Origin: CAZOWL01 sp964583605
GTDB taxonomy: Bacteria > Pseudomonadota > Gammaproteobacteria > Chromatiales > Chromatiaceae
DNA length: 30,365 bases
Direction of reading: 5' to 3'
Assembly (NCBI GenBank): GCA_964583605.1
Contig: CAZOWL010000050.1
Location: forward strand, 1 to 30,365
Under the pieces are notes generated by a model. It did no database searches. It had not been told where the DNA came from and worked only from the letters and a program-made list of their open reading frames with translations. The position numbers and the translations under genes were made by a program. This document shows, in pieces, positions 1 to 8,868 of this stretch (position 1 is the stretch's first letter; the number at the start of each line of letters is the position of its first letter).

Positions 1-720
1 TGGTATCTCGAGCTCAGCAAACCGGTCCTGACGAGCCCGGACGCGACCGCCGCCACCAAGCGCGGCACCCGCCGCACGCTGGTCACGACGCTCGAGACGC
101 TGCTGCGCCTCGCCCACCCGATCATGCCCTTCATCACCGAGGAGATCTGGCAGAAGCTCAAGCCACTGGCCGGTGTCGACGGCGACAGCATCATGCTCGC
201 CCCCTACCCCGTCGCCGACCCCGGCAGCGCCGACGCCGACGCCGTCGCCGAGATGGAGTGGGTCATGCAGTTCATCCTCGGCGTGCGGCGCATCAAGGGC
301 GAGATGAACATCCCGCCGGCGCGGCCGCTGCCCGTGCTGATCGCCAACGCCAGTGAGCAGGATCGCACCTGGCTCGCCGCGGCACGACCCTACCTGGACT
401 TCCTGGCCCGCACCGAATCGGTGACGCTGCTCGATGACGCGAGCGCAGCACCCGAATCGGCGATCGCCCTGGTCGGCGAGATGCGCATCCTGATCCCGAT
501 GGCCGGCCTGATCGACAAGGACGCGGAGCTCAAGCGCCTCGATAAGGAGATCACGCGACTCGAGGCCGACCTGCCCAGGATCGCGCAGAAGCTCGCCACT
601 CCAAGCTTCGTCGAGAAGGCCCCGCCGGCCGTCGTGCAGAAGGAGCGCGAGCGCCTCGATGCCCAGCGCGCCGCGCTCGACAAGCTCGCGGAGCAGCGGA
701 CCCGCATCCGTGCCCTCTGA
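1..720 (+). CDS. valS: Valine--tRNA ligase, C-terminal part (5' truncated by window)
   Basis: This is the 3' end of a class I aminoacyl-tRNA synthetase that charges tRNA-Val in the cytoplasm. The reading frame is open from base 1, so the gene begins outside the window; the ATG at 124 is internal. The translation opens with WYLELSKP and continues with LRLAHPIMPFITEEIWQ, the anticodon-binding domain signature of ValRS. The last 70 or so residues (DKDAELKRLDKEITRLEADL onward, rich in Lys, Glu and Arg) form the C-terminal coiled-coil arm typical of ValRS, with the usual FVEKAPPAVVQKERERL segment. The stop is at 718-720. No frameshift is visible. Identification is firm; nothing can be said about the missing catalytic part. 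Confidence 0.96.
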   Translation, partial: WYLELSKPVLTSPDATAATKRGTRRTLVTTLETLLRLAHPIMPFITEEIWQKLKPLAGVDGDSIMLAPYPVADPGSADADAVAEMEWVMQFILGVRRIKGEMNIPPARPLPVLIANASEQDRTWLAAARPYLDFLARTESVTLLDDASAAPESAIALVGEMRILIPMAGLIDKDAELKRLDKEITRLEADLPRIAQKLATPSFVEKAPPAVVQKERERLDAQRAALDKLAEQRTRIRAL

Positions 721-782
721 TGTCGCAGGTGATCGACCCACCCCGCACGGCACGACAAGGGTCACCGCGAACATCCAGCCGA

Positions 783-885
783 GGCTACGCACCGCATACC
801 AACATCAGGCGCAGTAGGGTACGCACCGCGTACCAACAGCAAGGATGTCATCGATGTGCAGGCGTAGGGTACGCACCGCGTACCC
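783..885. repeat. Three mini-palindromes, consensus GGTACGC-N3-GCGTACC
   Basis: The gap between valS and the Crp/Fnr gene contains three copies of a 17-bp inverted repeat: 783-800 (imperfect, ctacgcaccgcatacc), 818-834 and 868-884 (both ggtacgcaccgcgtacc, 7-bp arms and a 3-nt centre). The last two are preceded by GTAG. Related copies are at 10371-10387 and 10450-10466, there followed by CCTAC, i.e. in the opposite orientation. This looks like a small REP-type dispersed palindrome. The rest of 721-953 shows no convincing gene. Confidence 0.75.
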
Positions 886-953
886 CCGAGTCCCTGACAC
901 GCATGTTCCGGGGTATACCAACCCCCGCATGACCGCCAGCGTGAGCCAACGCC

Positions 954-1682
954 ATGATCGCTGACCCCACACAACGCCAACGACTGCTCGAGCGCTTCGC
1001 CTTCCTGCGGCAGGCGCCGGCCGACTTCCGTGCGGAATTCTTCAGTCGCGTCTCGCTGGTGACGCTGCCGGCCGGGCACATGATCTGCCGCGACGGCGCC
1101 GTGTGCTCGCACCTGCCGCTGGTCCTCGAGGGCACGGGGCGCATCTTCAAGATCGGCGCGAACGGGCGCGAGATCACCCTCTACCGTGTCGAGCCCGGCC
1201 AGAGCTGCGTCCTGACCGCCTCCTGTGTGCTGAGCCAACGTCCGTTCCCGGCCTTTGCCGAGTGCGAGACCGAGGTCTCGGCGGCCATCGTGTCGCCGGC
1301 CCAGGTCGGCCAGTGGATCGCCAGCTGTGCTGCCTGGCGCGAGCTCATCTTCGGCCTGATCGCCGAGCGCCTCGATGAGATCTTCGGCGTCATCGACGCC
1401 GTCCTCTTCCAGCGTCTCGATCAGCGTCTCGCCGGCCATCTGCTGCGTCTCAGGGAAGCCCGGGCCGGCGATACCATCCAGGTCACGCACCAGGAGCTGG
1501 CCATCGAGCTCGGCTCATCGCGCGAGGTCGTGACGCGCCTCCTGAAGGACCTCGAGGGCGCCCAGCTGTTGCGCACGGGGCGTGGCCAGATCGAGCTTCT
1601 GGATGTTCCCGCCTTGACCGCGAAGGCGCGGCTCGGCGGCGCGAGTGACAAAGTCACTGACGGGGAGCAACCGCCCCGCTAA
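954..1682 (+). CDS. Crp/Fnr family transcriptional regulator
   Basis: A 242-residue cytoplasmic regulator of the Crp/Fnr family. Residues about 20-130 fit the cyclic-nucleotide-binding-like beta-roll (LPAGHMICRDG, then GRIFKIGANGREITLYRVEPGQ). Residues about 150-225 form the HTH_Crp domain, with the recognition helix in ELAIELGSSREVVTRLLKDLE. It lacks the N-terminal four-cysteine cluster of oxygen-sensing FNR but has several Cys in and after the roll (SCVLTASCVL, AECE), so sensing by thiols or another ligand is possible; this is inference. The start at 954 has no strong ribosome site. The next gene, 70 bp downstream on the same strand, encodes a DUF2892 membrane protein, and a palindrome resembling an operator lies at the end of this gene. 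The specific ligand and regulon are unknown. Confidence 0.88.
   Translation: MIADPTQRQRLLERFAFLRQAPADFRAEFFSRVSLVTLPAGHMICRDGAVCSHLPLVLEGTGRIFKIGANGREITLYRVEPGQSCVLTASCVLSQRPFPAFAECETEVSAAIVSPAQVGQWIASCAAWRELIFGLIAERLDEIFGVIDAVLFQRLDQRLAGHLLRLREARAGDTIQVTHQELAIELGSSREVVTRLLKDLEGAQLLRTGRGQIELLDVPALTAKARLGGASDKVTDGEQPPR
1644..1658. promoter_or_regulatory. Perfect palindrome AGTGAC-AAA-GTCACT, candidate Crp/Fnr operator
   Basis: A 6-bp perfect inverted repeat with a 3-nt centre lies in the last codons of the regulator gene, about 100 bp before the DUF2892 start codon. Dyads with GTGA/TCAC half sites are characteristic of the Crp/Fnr family, so it may be a binding site used by the adjacent regulator on the downstream gene. 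The spacing is shorter than a classical Crp or FNR site, and no promoter was clearly seen. Confidence 0.4.
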
Positions 1683-1755
1683 CATGGTCTCACCCTGATG
1701 ACGCCGGCCCTCTGGCCGGTCCTCCAACCCACGCAACGACAGCGGAGAGACAATC

Positions 1756-1968
1756 ATGGATCTATCGAAGAACATGGGCGGCACCGATCGCACCATCCGC
1801 CTCATCGCCGGCATCTTCTTCCTGGCCTGGGGGTTCTATGACCCAAGCTGGCCGCTCGGCATCATTGGCGTCGTCCTGCTGGCCACCTCGGCCATGGCCT
1901 GGTGCCCGGCCTACCTGCCGTTCGGCATCAAGACCAACAAGGCGAAAAGCGCGGGCAACAGCGAGTAA
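1756..1968 (+). CDS. DUF2892 (YgaP-type membrane domain) small protein
   Basis: A 70-residue inner-membrane protein. It begins with MDLSKNMGGTDRTIRLIAG, the typical DUF2892 N-terminus, followed by two short hydrophobic segments (about residues 16-30 and 33-48) and the conserved WCPAYLPFGIKT motif containing the single Cys. The family is the stand-alone version of the membrane domain that follows rhodanese in YgaP and is often found near sulfur-metabolism or redox regulators; its biochemical role is not established. GGAGAGAC, ending 4 nt before the ATG, is a good ribosome site. Position directly after the Crp/Fnr gene suggests co-transcription or regulation by it. Confidence 0.88.
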   Translation: MDLSKNMGGTDRTIRLIAGIFFLAWGFYDPSWPLGIIGVVLLATSAMAWCPAYLPFGIKTNKAKSAGNSE

Positions 1969-1982
1969 GGCCTCTGCGCGCC

Positions 1983-2001
1983 GCGGGGCAGGATGCCCCG
2001 C
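1983..2001. terminator. Hairpin between convergent genes
   Basis: GCGGGGCA-GGA-TGCCCCGC is a perfect 8-bp stem with a 3-nt loop lying between the converging DUF2892 gene (stop at 1968) and pilE (stop at 2021). It has no U-tract on either side. The position suggests a bidirectional terminator or 3'-end stabiliser for both transcripts. Confidence 0.5.
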
Positions 2002-2020
2002 ACGATGCCGCAACCTGGCT

Positions 2021-2419
2021 CTACCAACAATCGCTGACCGAGCCAGTACCAGTCTCGCTCTTGGTTCCCAGCTGGTTGATCCCCAGGGTCGCGCAGGTGG
2101 TATCGGCCGTCTGCGCCCCTTGCGGGGCCGCCGTGATCGAAAAGGTCGTGGCCGAAGGGATCGTGACGCTAAAGGTGTAGAAGGACGCCAGTTCGTTGCG
2201 ACAGGCGGTCGTCGGAAGTGCCGCACCCGTATAGGCCATGTTGGTCGTGTAATAGCGATCCATGAATTGGGCCAATTCCAGCAGGCAGCCCTGTGCCGAG
2301 CCGCGACGAGTCTTGATGACATGACCCTGGTAGCTCGGGTAGGCGATGGCCGCCAGAATGCCGACGATGGCCACGACGATCATGAGCTCGATCAGGGTAA
2401 AACCCGCCTGTAATCTCAT
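2021..2419 (-). CDS. pilE: Type IV pilin-like protein PilE (minor pilin)
   Basis: A 132-residue prepilin. The class III leader is short (MRLQAG) and the processing site is G-FTLIELM with Glu at mature position 5, followed by the hydrophobic helix IVVAIVGILAAIAYPSYQ. Prepilin peptidase would cut after Gly6 and methylate Phe. The globular part contains four Cys, which could form disulfides such as the C-terminal loop closed near the final residues CW. It is the last gene of the minor pilin operon and starts 3 nt after the pilY1 stop. Family knowledge: PilE with PilVWX and FimU/FimT forms the priming complex at the tip of the type IV pilus. Confidence 0.93.
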   Translation of the reverse strand: MRLQAGFTLIELMIVVAIVGILAAIAYPSYQGHVIKTRRGSAQGCLLELAQFMDRYYTTNMAYTGAALPTTACRNELASFYTFSVTIPSATTFSITAAPQGAQTADTTCATLGINQLGTKSETGTGSVSDCW

Positions 2420-2422
2420 TTC

Positions 2423-5400
2423 TCAATCTCCCTGAATCTCGCGCCACGAGATTCGTCCTGTCTGTGCCGTTCCGCCGCCGAGATTCACACGCATATCGGC
2501 AATTGCCCCGGAGGACCCGCCGACAACGAGTAGATCGCCGATTAGGGTCGGCTCCCCTGGCATCGCGACCTGCGGATCGAACGACGTCACCACTTGTGGA
2601 CCATTATCACTGTTTAACTCGTCATCACTATCGAATTTCGCGTCGTCGTTCAGGTCAAAGGTCACGAAGCTAAGACGGGCGCCCGTAAAGGGGTTAATCG
2701 CGTTCACGTAGCCGCTGCCGCCGGCCTCGCACGGATCAGGGTCCGGAATGATGCTGCTCGCAATGAGAGCAGGCTCGACTAATTTGTAGAGATTCGAGCG
2801 AGTGACAATCCGCTCGCCGTGGGCGGTCGGGGGATCGGTCGTGGGATCAACCAGATCGATATACCAGCCGTCCATGCCTGACATGTCGTTCGCGGTAGCC
2901 TCGGAAAAGACCCGGACAGCAAAGCTGTCTACCGTGCCGAGGGTCTCGATCTTGCGCTCCTTCAACGCGGAACGCCCCGAGATGGTCGCATTCGCGTCGA
3001 TGAGGCCATACCAGGTCTGAACCTGCTTGTCTGCCGGATCTGTTGCAAACACATAGCTACCGGTCCCAAAGAACACAAACCTCTTGCCAACGTTCACATC
3101 GCTCGCCACATCATTGACCGCTACTGTGATCTGGGCCGTGATCGGCTGTGGCGGACCGCTGTCGGGGCTTGTCGCAGTGAACAAGGGCAGTGCATCAGTG
3201 CCCAAGGAAAAATGGGACTTCCAGTCAGTCGCCAAGGTCCCCGAGACATCGAAACGCCAGACGTTCCCCTTCAAATCGCCAGCATAGACGGTATCGATCT
3301 TGCCATTGGTGTCGCTGTCATAGAGGGTCGGGGTGGATAAGCCGTTGTCGTCACCGCCCGCGGTTACCGGGATTCTCGCCAATTCAACGCCGGTCTGGAG
3401 ATTCAGGATATACAGGACGGCCTTCTCACTGTCGCTGTTGTATCCGTTACCCACAACAACCACATTGTCGCCGTTCTCCAAGGTGCCGATCTGAGGCCGG
3501 CCGAGGACGAACCCGAAATCAGCATCCGTCGACCCATCGAGCTCCCATAAGACATCGGTGGCCGCGAATGACCCCGGCTCTGTCACGTCCAGTGCAAACA
3601 ATCCCTTGGCCCCGCGTCCGGGCGAGGCGACGAGGATGTTCTGTCCAGAGGTCTGCGCCTGGGTTGAGACGGCGATATCGCCATCCACGTAGAACTGGTG
3701 CCCATAAGTAGGCAAGGACAAGTCGGCCAACTCATCGAATACCAGTCCTGGGATATACGCGAAGATCTCCTCGCCAGTGCTCCCGGCGAACACGTGGAGC
3801 ATGCCGTCGTTCCCGCCGACATAGACGGTATCTGTGTCTTTGACGTAATAGGGCGATGAGTGAACGATGTCGCCAAGGAGCTTCTTGCGGGTGCGGTAGT
3901 TGCCCGCGTTCTGAATCTCCTGGGATTGTTCGCCGCGCAGATAATCTAGGATGGCGCTACTCCCCAGGGTCGCCTGTTTCGCGGATGATAAAGATGTCCA
4001 TATGAATTCAACGCCCTTGTCTGCCGGGTCCTGCCAGGTGAAGATCTCCCGTTGCGACGGTTGCGGGAGATGCTCCGATGCCTTCCATGAAGGCGTTTCA
4101 CTGACACCCCCCGAGGTGACAGGAAAAGCAAACAGCTCCCCCTCCCAGACCGCACTATTGAACTGCGACTGGAAGACCCTGGTATCGCCGTCGATCTTCT
4201 GCCCATTCGAGGTAATGTTGCCCGCGCTCGCGCTGCGCTCGACGATGGTGTCCAGGCTCTTCTCGAGCGAATCGCGCAGCTTGAGCGGGTTCTGCACCAG
4301 GAAATAGGTGTCTGGGACCCCATTCCCATCGGCATCCCATTCACTCGGATGGTCGGGCTTCTGACTGTCATTGAAATCGACGAATCCGCCCCACTTCGCA
4401 GCGTACCAGAGCGGATCCTTCAGGAGACTGGCCGGAGAGGAGCCGCCGGTGAAGAATCGCTCACTGTATCCCATCGTCCCCACCCCACCTATATAGGGAA
4501 GCTTGTTACAGGCCGTTGGCGGATTGGTGACATCGCAACCGCCGGGGTCCAGCCCAGGCGGGACGTTGAGATGGTAATACCGATCCGTATTCTCATCCTG
4601 AACCACCAGGTACACGCCATCCTTAGTCGTCCCGGAGATCACGTAGCCCATGCTGTGCTTGATGCTGCCCGCCTGAGACTCAGGCGTGAGCTTGACCCTC
4701 AGACGCCCGTCGGCCTCGGCAGAGATCTCATAGACCACGATGGCGTCCTTGTCATGGTCCGCCCCCTGCTCGACATCCTCGAAATTGATGCGGAAGCGTG
4801 CGAAATACCGGCCGCCATTCACTGCGGCATCATAATCCGGGCCGGCTGGGCCAGAGCTGTTGACGATGGTGTCGACATAGAAATCGACGATTTGATTGGT
4901 TGGCTGAAAGCTCCCCTCGCTGTTGGAGATGCTCAAGCCGCCTATCGATTTCGCGAATGGCACCAGGGTGATGGTGTTGCCCGCGGTCGTCGTGGCCACA
5001 ATCCGCGGCAAAGGGGAGCTTAGTACGACCGCATAGGTGTCGACCGTCTGAGCGCCCTTCAGTGAAGGCCGCAGGTCATTCGTCTTGCCGAAATACGCGA
5101 CCGAGGCGGAATAGTAGCTGCCCTGCTTGGTCGGCTCTTCGGGCGCAAGGCCTCGGATGTTGCCTAGGGACGCGACCTGCTTTGCAGTCGGCGCACCATC
5201 GTAATTAGACCCAGACTGACCGATGTAGCGCAGCCCGACGATACCGGACTCTTCGCTACTGATCGTTTGCGCCAAAGCCTGACAATCCATGCCGCTGATG
5301 TCCCCAGAAAAGGAAGACGCAAATTCGGATGCCGTGCCGGGCACCTGATCCGAATCGAAGGACGGATTGATCCCGGAGACCACCATCAGGTTCGGGCGGG

Positions 5401-6733
5401 CACACCATTCCGCCTTGGCGGAACTATTGTACGTGTCATAGGGGTCGTCCCAGCCCGCGACCGGAAGTCCGATCTGTTCATCATAGCTACCTGAGGTGGC
5501 GAAGTCGGGCGTAGCCGAGCCCTTTCCAGCGAAATAGCGCAGGGCCTCATACATCATCTCGCCGGTCGGATTCGCCCAGTCGATGAACTCACCCTCATTC
5601 ATCGCCCTCGTGGTAACCCACCCACCACGATAGGCGTTATCGGTACGAGCATTATTAAAATCACGAATACGCAGGGCGTTCAACGCATTGACAATGGTTG
5701 CATCGCCGGTGAATTGACCGGTGTCGGCGTCGATCTCACCCTTGAAAGACGAAACCACCTTACGCAGAACCCCGCCGGACATATTCTTGTTATAGCTGCC
5801 GGTCAGCAGTCCAAAGAACATGGTTTGATTCTCGCCATATTCATGCAGCAGACCGATCGGCTTGAGGCTGTTGTCTGGATAACGCTTGCAGCCGTCGGAA
5901 TAGGTCGGCGTGCAGACCTGCACCCGTACCGTGTAGTCTTTTCGCGAGGCCCCGCCGTCGTTGTTCCATTGTAGAACGGGGCGTTCGGTGGAAGCCCAAG
6001 CCCAGACGCGTCGTGTGCTATTCTCTACGACCCGCAACACCGGCGGCTTATCGCTACAATCAGACAGAGCTGCGCAGTTGACGCCAGCTGTGGCGGTGAG
6101 GTTACCAAAAAAATGGCGTTTGCCAGAGGCGGGCTCACTCAACGGCGTATAGTCGCTAATCTTGTATCCATCCACAGACTCGCTGGTGTATTCCTTGGCC
6201 CAGGAGTGCGCATCCTGCGGGATATAGGCCCGCCTGAGGACCGTCTCCGAGTCGGTATCCACGTCGCGATAGCCCCCGTAGAAGACCTTGCGCAACGCGT
6301 CGATTCGGCTCGTCGTCACATAGTTGAGCCAGTTCCCAGACCAAGCATCAGAGCAGGTCCCCAGTGCGCCCGCGGTGCCGCTCGGCGAGAACTTGTCGCT
6401 CGTCGTATCGCCGCCAGAATGCGTATAGCAAAGGCCTGAGTCGAAGAGCCCGTAATAGGTGATCGTCGGGTCGAAGCGGATATCCAATGTGCCGTCGCCA
6501 TCGATATCGCTCGCGTCGTTATAGGCCTCGTAAAACAACGTGTGATCACGGCCGACGACCAGCATGCTCATCGGGATGGTGGACTGATTCGTGATTAGTG
6601 GCGTATCTGGGATCACCTGGGCCGCAGACGCGACGGAAAGGCTAAAGACAAGAGCGACCGTTGTCATAAGCCCATCAAGACAACGGCGCCCTTTTGATCG
6701 GCGGTCAAATACGGAGAGGGACAGGCACATCAT
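2423..6733 (-). CDS. pilY1: PilY1/PilC-type pilus tip adhesin
   Basis: A 1436-residue exported protein. The N-terminus has a basic region (RRSKGRR) and a hydrophobic stretch LVFSLSVASA that reads as a signal peptide; the ATG at 6733 and one at 6730 are equally possible. The C-terminal PilC beta-propeller domain begins about residue 945 (LLGDIVHSSPYYVKDTDTVY, then VGGNDGMLHVFAGSTGEEIF) and extends to about 1340. The PilY1 calcium loop is visible around 1135-1150 as DSDTNGKIDTVYAGDLKGN. Further Asp-rich loops (DIDGDGTLD near residue 78, DADGNGVPD, and DLNDDAKFDSDD near the C-terminus) look like extra calcium sites. No MIDAS motif for a von Willebrand A domain was seen in the N-terminal half. 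Family role: pilus-tip adhesion, surface sensing and control of retraction. It follows pilX by 10 nt. Confidence 0.95.
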   Translation of the reverse strand: MMCLSLSVFDRRSKGRRCLDGLMTTVALVFSLSVASAAQVIPDTPLITNQSTIPMSMLVVGRDHTLFYEAYNDASDIDGDGTLDIRFDPTITYYGLFDSGLCYTHSGGDTTSDKFSPSGTAGALGTCSDAWSGNWLNYVTTSRIDALRKVFYGGYRDVDTDSETVLRRAYIPQDAHSWAKEYTSESVDGYKISDYTPLSEPASGKRHFFGNLTATAGVNCAALSDCSDKPPVLRVVENSTRRVWAWASTERPVLQWNNDGGASRKDYTVRVQVCTPTYSDGCKRYPDNSLKPIGLLHEYGENQTMFFGLLTGSYNKNMSGGVLRKVVSSFKGEIDADTGQFTGDATIVNALNALRIRDFNNARTDNAYRGGWVTTRAMNEGEFIDWANPTGEMMYEALRYFAGKGSATPDFATSGSYDEQIGLPVAGWDDPYDTYNSSAKAEWCARPNLMVVSGINPSFDSDQVPGTASEFASSFSGDISGMDCQALAQTISSEESGIVGLRYIGQSGSNYDGAPTAKQVASLGNIRGLAPEEPTKQGSYYSASVAYFGKTNDLRPSLKGAQTVDTYAVVLSSPLPRIVATTTAGNTITLVPFAKSIGGLSISNSEGSFQPTNQIVDFYVDTIVNSSGPAGPDYDAAVNGGRYFARFRINFEDVEQGADHDKDAIVVYEISAEADGRLRVKLTPESQAGSIKHSMGYVISGTTKDGVYLVVQDENTDRYYHLNVPPGLDPGGCDVTNPPTACNKLPYIGGVGTMGYSERFFTGGSSPASLLKDPLWYAAKWGGFVDFNDSQKPDHPSEWDADGNGVPDTYFLVQNPLKLRDSLEKSLDTIVERSASAGNITSNGQKIDGDTRVFQSQFNSAVWEGELFAFPVTSGGVSETPSWKASEHLPQPSQREIFTWQDPADKGVEFIWTSLSSAKQATLGSSAILDYLRGEQSQEIQNAGNYRTRKKLLGDIVHSSPYYVKDTDTVYVGGNDGMLHVFAGSTGEEIFAYIPGLVFDELADLSLPTYGHQFYVDGDIAVSTQAQTSGQNILVASPGRGAKGLFALDVTEPGSFAATDVLWELDGSTDADFGFVLGRPQIGTLENGDNVVVVGNGYNSDSEKAVLYILNLQTGVELARIPVTAGGDDNGLSTPTLYDSDTNGKIDTVYAGDLKGNVWRFDVSGTLATDWKSHFSLGTDALPLFTATSPDSGPPQPITAQITVAVNDVASDVNVGKRFVFFGTGSYVFATDPADKQVQTWYGLIDANATISGRSALKERKIETLGTVDSFAVRVFSEATANDMSGMDGWYIDLVDPTTDPPTAHGERIVTRSNLYKLVEPALIASSIIPDPDPCEAGGSGYVNAINPFTGARLSFVTFDLNDDAKFDSDDELNSDNGPQVVTSFDPQVAMPGEPTLIGDLLVVGGSSGAIADMRVNLGGGTAQTGRISWREIQGD

Positions 6734-6743
6734 GACACACCAC

Positions 6744-7313
6744 TCACTGGGTTCTGAAAAGCGATTGCAGCATCACCATGGAACGATTGGCTTGAACGGC
6801 GCTGTCGCGACTGCGGGCAGTGACCCGGTAGAGCTTGCAGTTCTGCGGCCCCGTTCCCGGATCGCCGGTGCAGGGGAAAGCGCCGCCCAGATACTCGACA
6901 ATATACTGGGGTGTCACGGCCAGGGAGGTTAATCCTAGCCCCGTCGCATCCACCCAACCGCTGAAGCTCGCGTCCTTCCAGCGTTCCGAACAGTCTTTGT
7001 CAGGCTGGGAGCAGAGGCCGTTCTGGCACGGCGACGATCCGCATGTGCCATCGGCATCGGTATAGATGCCATTGCCGCTGAATCCCGAATTACCCGCAGC
7101 CGCCTGTGTCTGCGCCGTTCGCTCGCCTGCCCGTAGCGCGGCTTCTGTCGCCTGGAAGGCCAGGCCGCGGTCATAGGTATTCGTTGACATCCGCTCCTCG
7201 AAGGTGACGTTGCGCACACCGGACAGGCTGATAAGCAGCATGACGACCAGCAGAATCAGCGCGACGATCAGAACCGCTCCGCGCTGGCGCTCCGTGCCCG
7301 GAAGACCCTTCAT
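6744..7313 (-). CDS. pilX: Minor pilin assembly protein PilX
   Basis: A 189-residue protein with the PilX N-terminus: a short polar lead MKGLPGTERQRGAVLIVALI, then the hydrophobic helix LLVVMLLISLSGVR and the conserved FEERM motif in which the Glu residues precede the soluble domain. The leader lacks the usual G-F/E5 arrangement, as is common in PilX, so prepilin processing is less certain. Two cysteine clusters occur in the soluble part (CGSSPCQNGLCSQPDKDC), which may make a disulfide-pinned loop. The start ATG overlaps the pilW stop as ATGA. Part of the tip-priming complex with PilV, PilW and PilY1. Confidence 0.9.
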   Translation of the reverse strand: MKGLPGTERQRGAVLIVALILLVVMLLISLSGVRNVTFEERMSTNTYDRGLAFQATEAALRAGERTAQTQAAAGNSGFSGNGIYTDADGTCGSSPCQNGLCSQPDKDCSERWKDASFSGWVDATGLGLTSLAVTPQYIVEYLGGAFPCTGDPGTGPQNCKLYRVTARSRDSAVQANRSMVMLQSLFRTQ

Positions 7314-8386
7314 TGCACATTCTCCCGATGGCGCAGGCTGACCAGGTGGACGACCTGACGCTTGATCGTTGCCCCGTCAGTCCCGACCGTATCGACCGAT
7401 TCCAGACCCAGCGTGATGCGCACCGCAACCACGAGTGCCGCGGCGTCGTTCGACCAGTCTGCAACGGCGGAGGCATTGACATAGCTGGTTGCGAGAGTCG
7501 CGCCCGTGCGGGTCAGGTATTGCAGACGCATGCTCGCCACGCCCTCGATCATCTCCTGCGCATTCTCGCCATTGTGCTTGCGGTATAGCGACGTGCCGCC
7601 ACGGCTGTTGTGGCCGACGTACCAGGCATTGACAGAGAGTCGGGACAGGAAGCCGAGGAAGCCGTTGGCGTTGAAGGTATAGGACAAGGCTGAGCAGGTG
7701 TCGGCGGCCGAGAAGACGGTCGGGAACCCGAGATCCTGGCACCCGTGACCGATCGTGCCACTGCCGCTGTACTGGATCTGCGCCCCCGAAACGCCCGTGA
7801 CCTCAATGATCGTCGCCTGATTGTAGTCACAGGCCATGACAAGATCGTCGACCTGGATCCCATGTGCGGTCGTGTTGACCGTGAATTGCGGGGGACTCGA
7901 GGACGGCGTGTGCTGGACAATCACGGCGCCATCGTTGGAAGCGGACATCACGATCAGGGCATCCATGTCGACCGTATCCGTCAGGTCCGGGTCGCTGACC
8001 CGCTGCGCCGAGCCGGTGCCGATCGTCACCCTGGGCATCGCCACGTTGCTATCGAAGCCCTGGAGCCCGCCGGTATTCCAGTCGTACCAGACCGTCGCGT
8101 CGGAAAAACTGGTCGTGTCCGCCTTCTTGACCACGTTCGCGACCCGCTGAGTGCCGCAGGGATTCCCGCCGGCCTCGCGGATATCATGCGCCATCAGCTC
8201 AAAGGCCAGGCGCGCGCCATCCTGCATATAGGCGAGATTCTCATTGACCCGGTAGGCCTGACGCTGCGCAAGAAAGACGTTCATGAGGCCGAGCAGCAGA
8301 AACAACCCGAGGGTCATCCCAATCATCAGCTCGAGCAGGGAGAAACCAGATTGCAATGCTCGAGCATGCCGAGACAGTATCTTCAT
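7310..8386 (-). CDS. pilW: Minor pilin assembly protein PilW
   Basis: A 358-residue prepilin-like protein. The frame is open further upstream to 8821, but the start at 8386 is chosen because it gives a proper leader (MKILSRHARALQSG) before FSLLELMIGMTLGLFLLLG, with Glu at mature position 5, and because that ATG overlaps the pilV stop as ATGA. The segment NENLAYMQDGARLAFELMAHDIREAG is the PilW family signature. The long soluble C-terminal part is rich in Ser, Thr and Val with several Cys. The PilW homologues are the largest of the minor pilins and sit in the pilus-priming subcomplex. It overlaps pilX by 4 nt, so the operon is translationally coupled. Confidence 0.92.
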   Translation of the reverse strand: MKILSRHARALQSGFSLLELMIGMTLGLFLLLGLMNVFLAQRQAYRVNENLAYMQDGARLAFELMAHDIREAGGNPCGTQRVANVVKKADTTSFSDATVWYDWNTGGLQGFDSNVAMPRVTIGTGSAQRVSDPDLTDTVDMDALIVMSASNDGAVIVQHTPSSSPPQFTVNTTAHGIQVDDLVMACDYNQATIIEVTGVSGAQIQYSGSGTIGHGCQDLGFPTVFSAADTCSALSYTFNANGFLGFLSRLSVNAWYVGHNSRGGTSLYRKHNGENAQEMIEGVASMRLQYLTRTGATLATSYVNASAVADWSNDAAALVVAVRITLGLESVDTVGTDGATIKRQVVHLVSLRHRENVQ

Positions 8387-8868
8387 AGCTGTGTCGCGGT
8401 CTCGAAGAACTGAGAGGAGCTGCCACCCGTGCCCCGATCGTCGGCCCAGTGGATCTTCACCGTGCAGGTGGTGACACCGGTGGTCGTGGCGCAACTGATC
8501 TCGCCGCAACTGGTCGCCGCATTGCCTAGATTGTCCTTGATCGCCTGGAGCCAGAAGTTGTGCTCGTCCGAGGCCAGGGTCGTGCCGGACGCCGGCACGG
8601 TGCAGGTCTTGCCGCGGTTGTATGTACCGGTAGCCGCATCTGCGCGGTTGGCGCGTAGCGCGTCGAGCATGTAGTAGGACAGCATCACCGCCTGCGAACG
8701 CTGAAGACTGCTCTGGTAGTTCTTCATCGTGCTGATCTGGAGCGCGGCGGCACCCAACAGCCCAAAGGCGAGCACCAGGGTGGCGATGGCCGTCTCCAGG
8801 AGGGTGAATCCGGATTGGCATCGAGCCCTCCGGCGGGATCTCGCGCGCGCGGCTCGGTGAGCGTTCAT
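8383..8868 (-). CDS. pilV: Minor pilin modification protein PilV
   Basis: A 161-residue prepilin. The leader is unusually basic (MNAHRAARARSRRRARCQSG), followed by FTLLETAIATLVLAFGLLG, with Glu at mature position 5 and the conserved LLGAAALQISTMKN turn of PilV. Downstream, LDALRANR matches the family. Cysteines in the second half (KTCTV, SCGEISC, TTCTV) could form two disulfides. The start overlaps the upstream fimT-like stop by 4 nt (ATGA). It acts in the inner membrane as part of the minor pilin complex that primes type IV pilus assembly. Confidence 0.92.
   Translation of the reverse strand: MNAHRAARARSRRRARCQSGFTLLETAIATLVLAFGLLGAAALQISTMKNYQSSLQRSQAVMLSYYMLDALRANRADAATGTYNRGKTCTVPASGTTLASDEHNFWLQAIKDNLGNAATSCGEISCATTTGVTTCTVKIHWADDRGTGGSSSQFFETATQL

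Noticed and set aside
818..884. Possible CRISPR array (two identical 17-bp units 50 bp apart)
   Set aside because: Units are too short, there are only two identical ones, spacing is not repeated, and no cas genes are present.
8387..8821. Upstream extension of pilW to a start at 8821
   Set aside because: It would overlap most of pilV; the prepilin leader and ATGA overlap fix the start at 8386.
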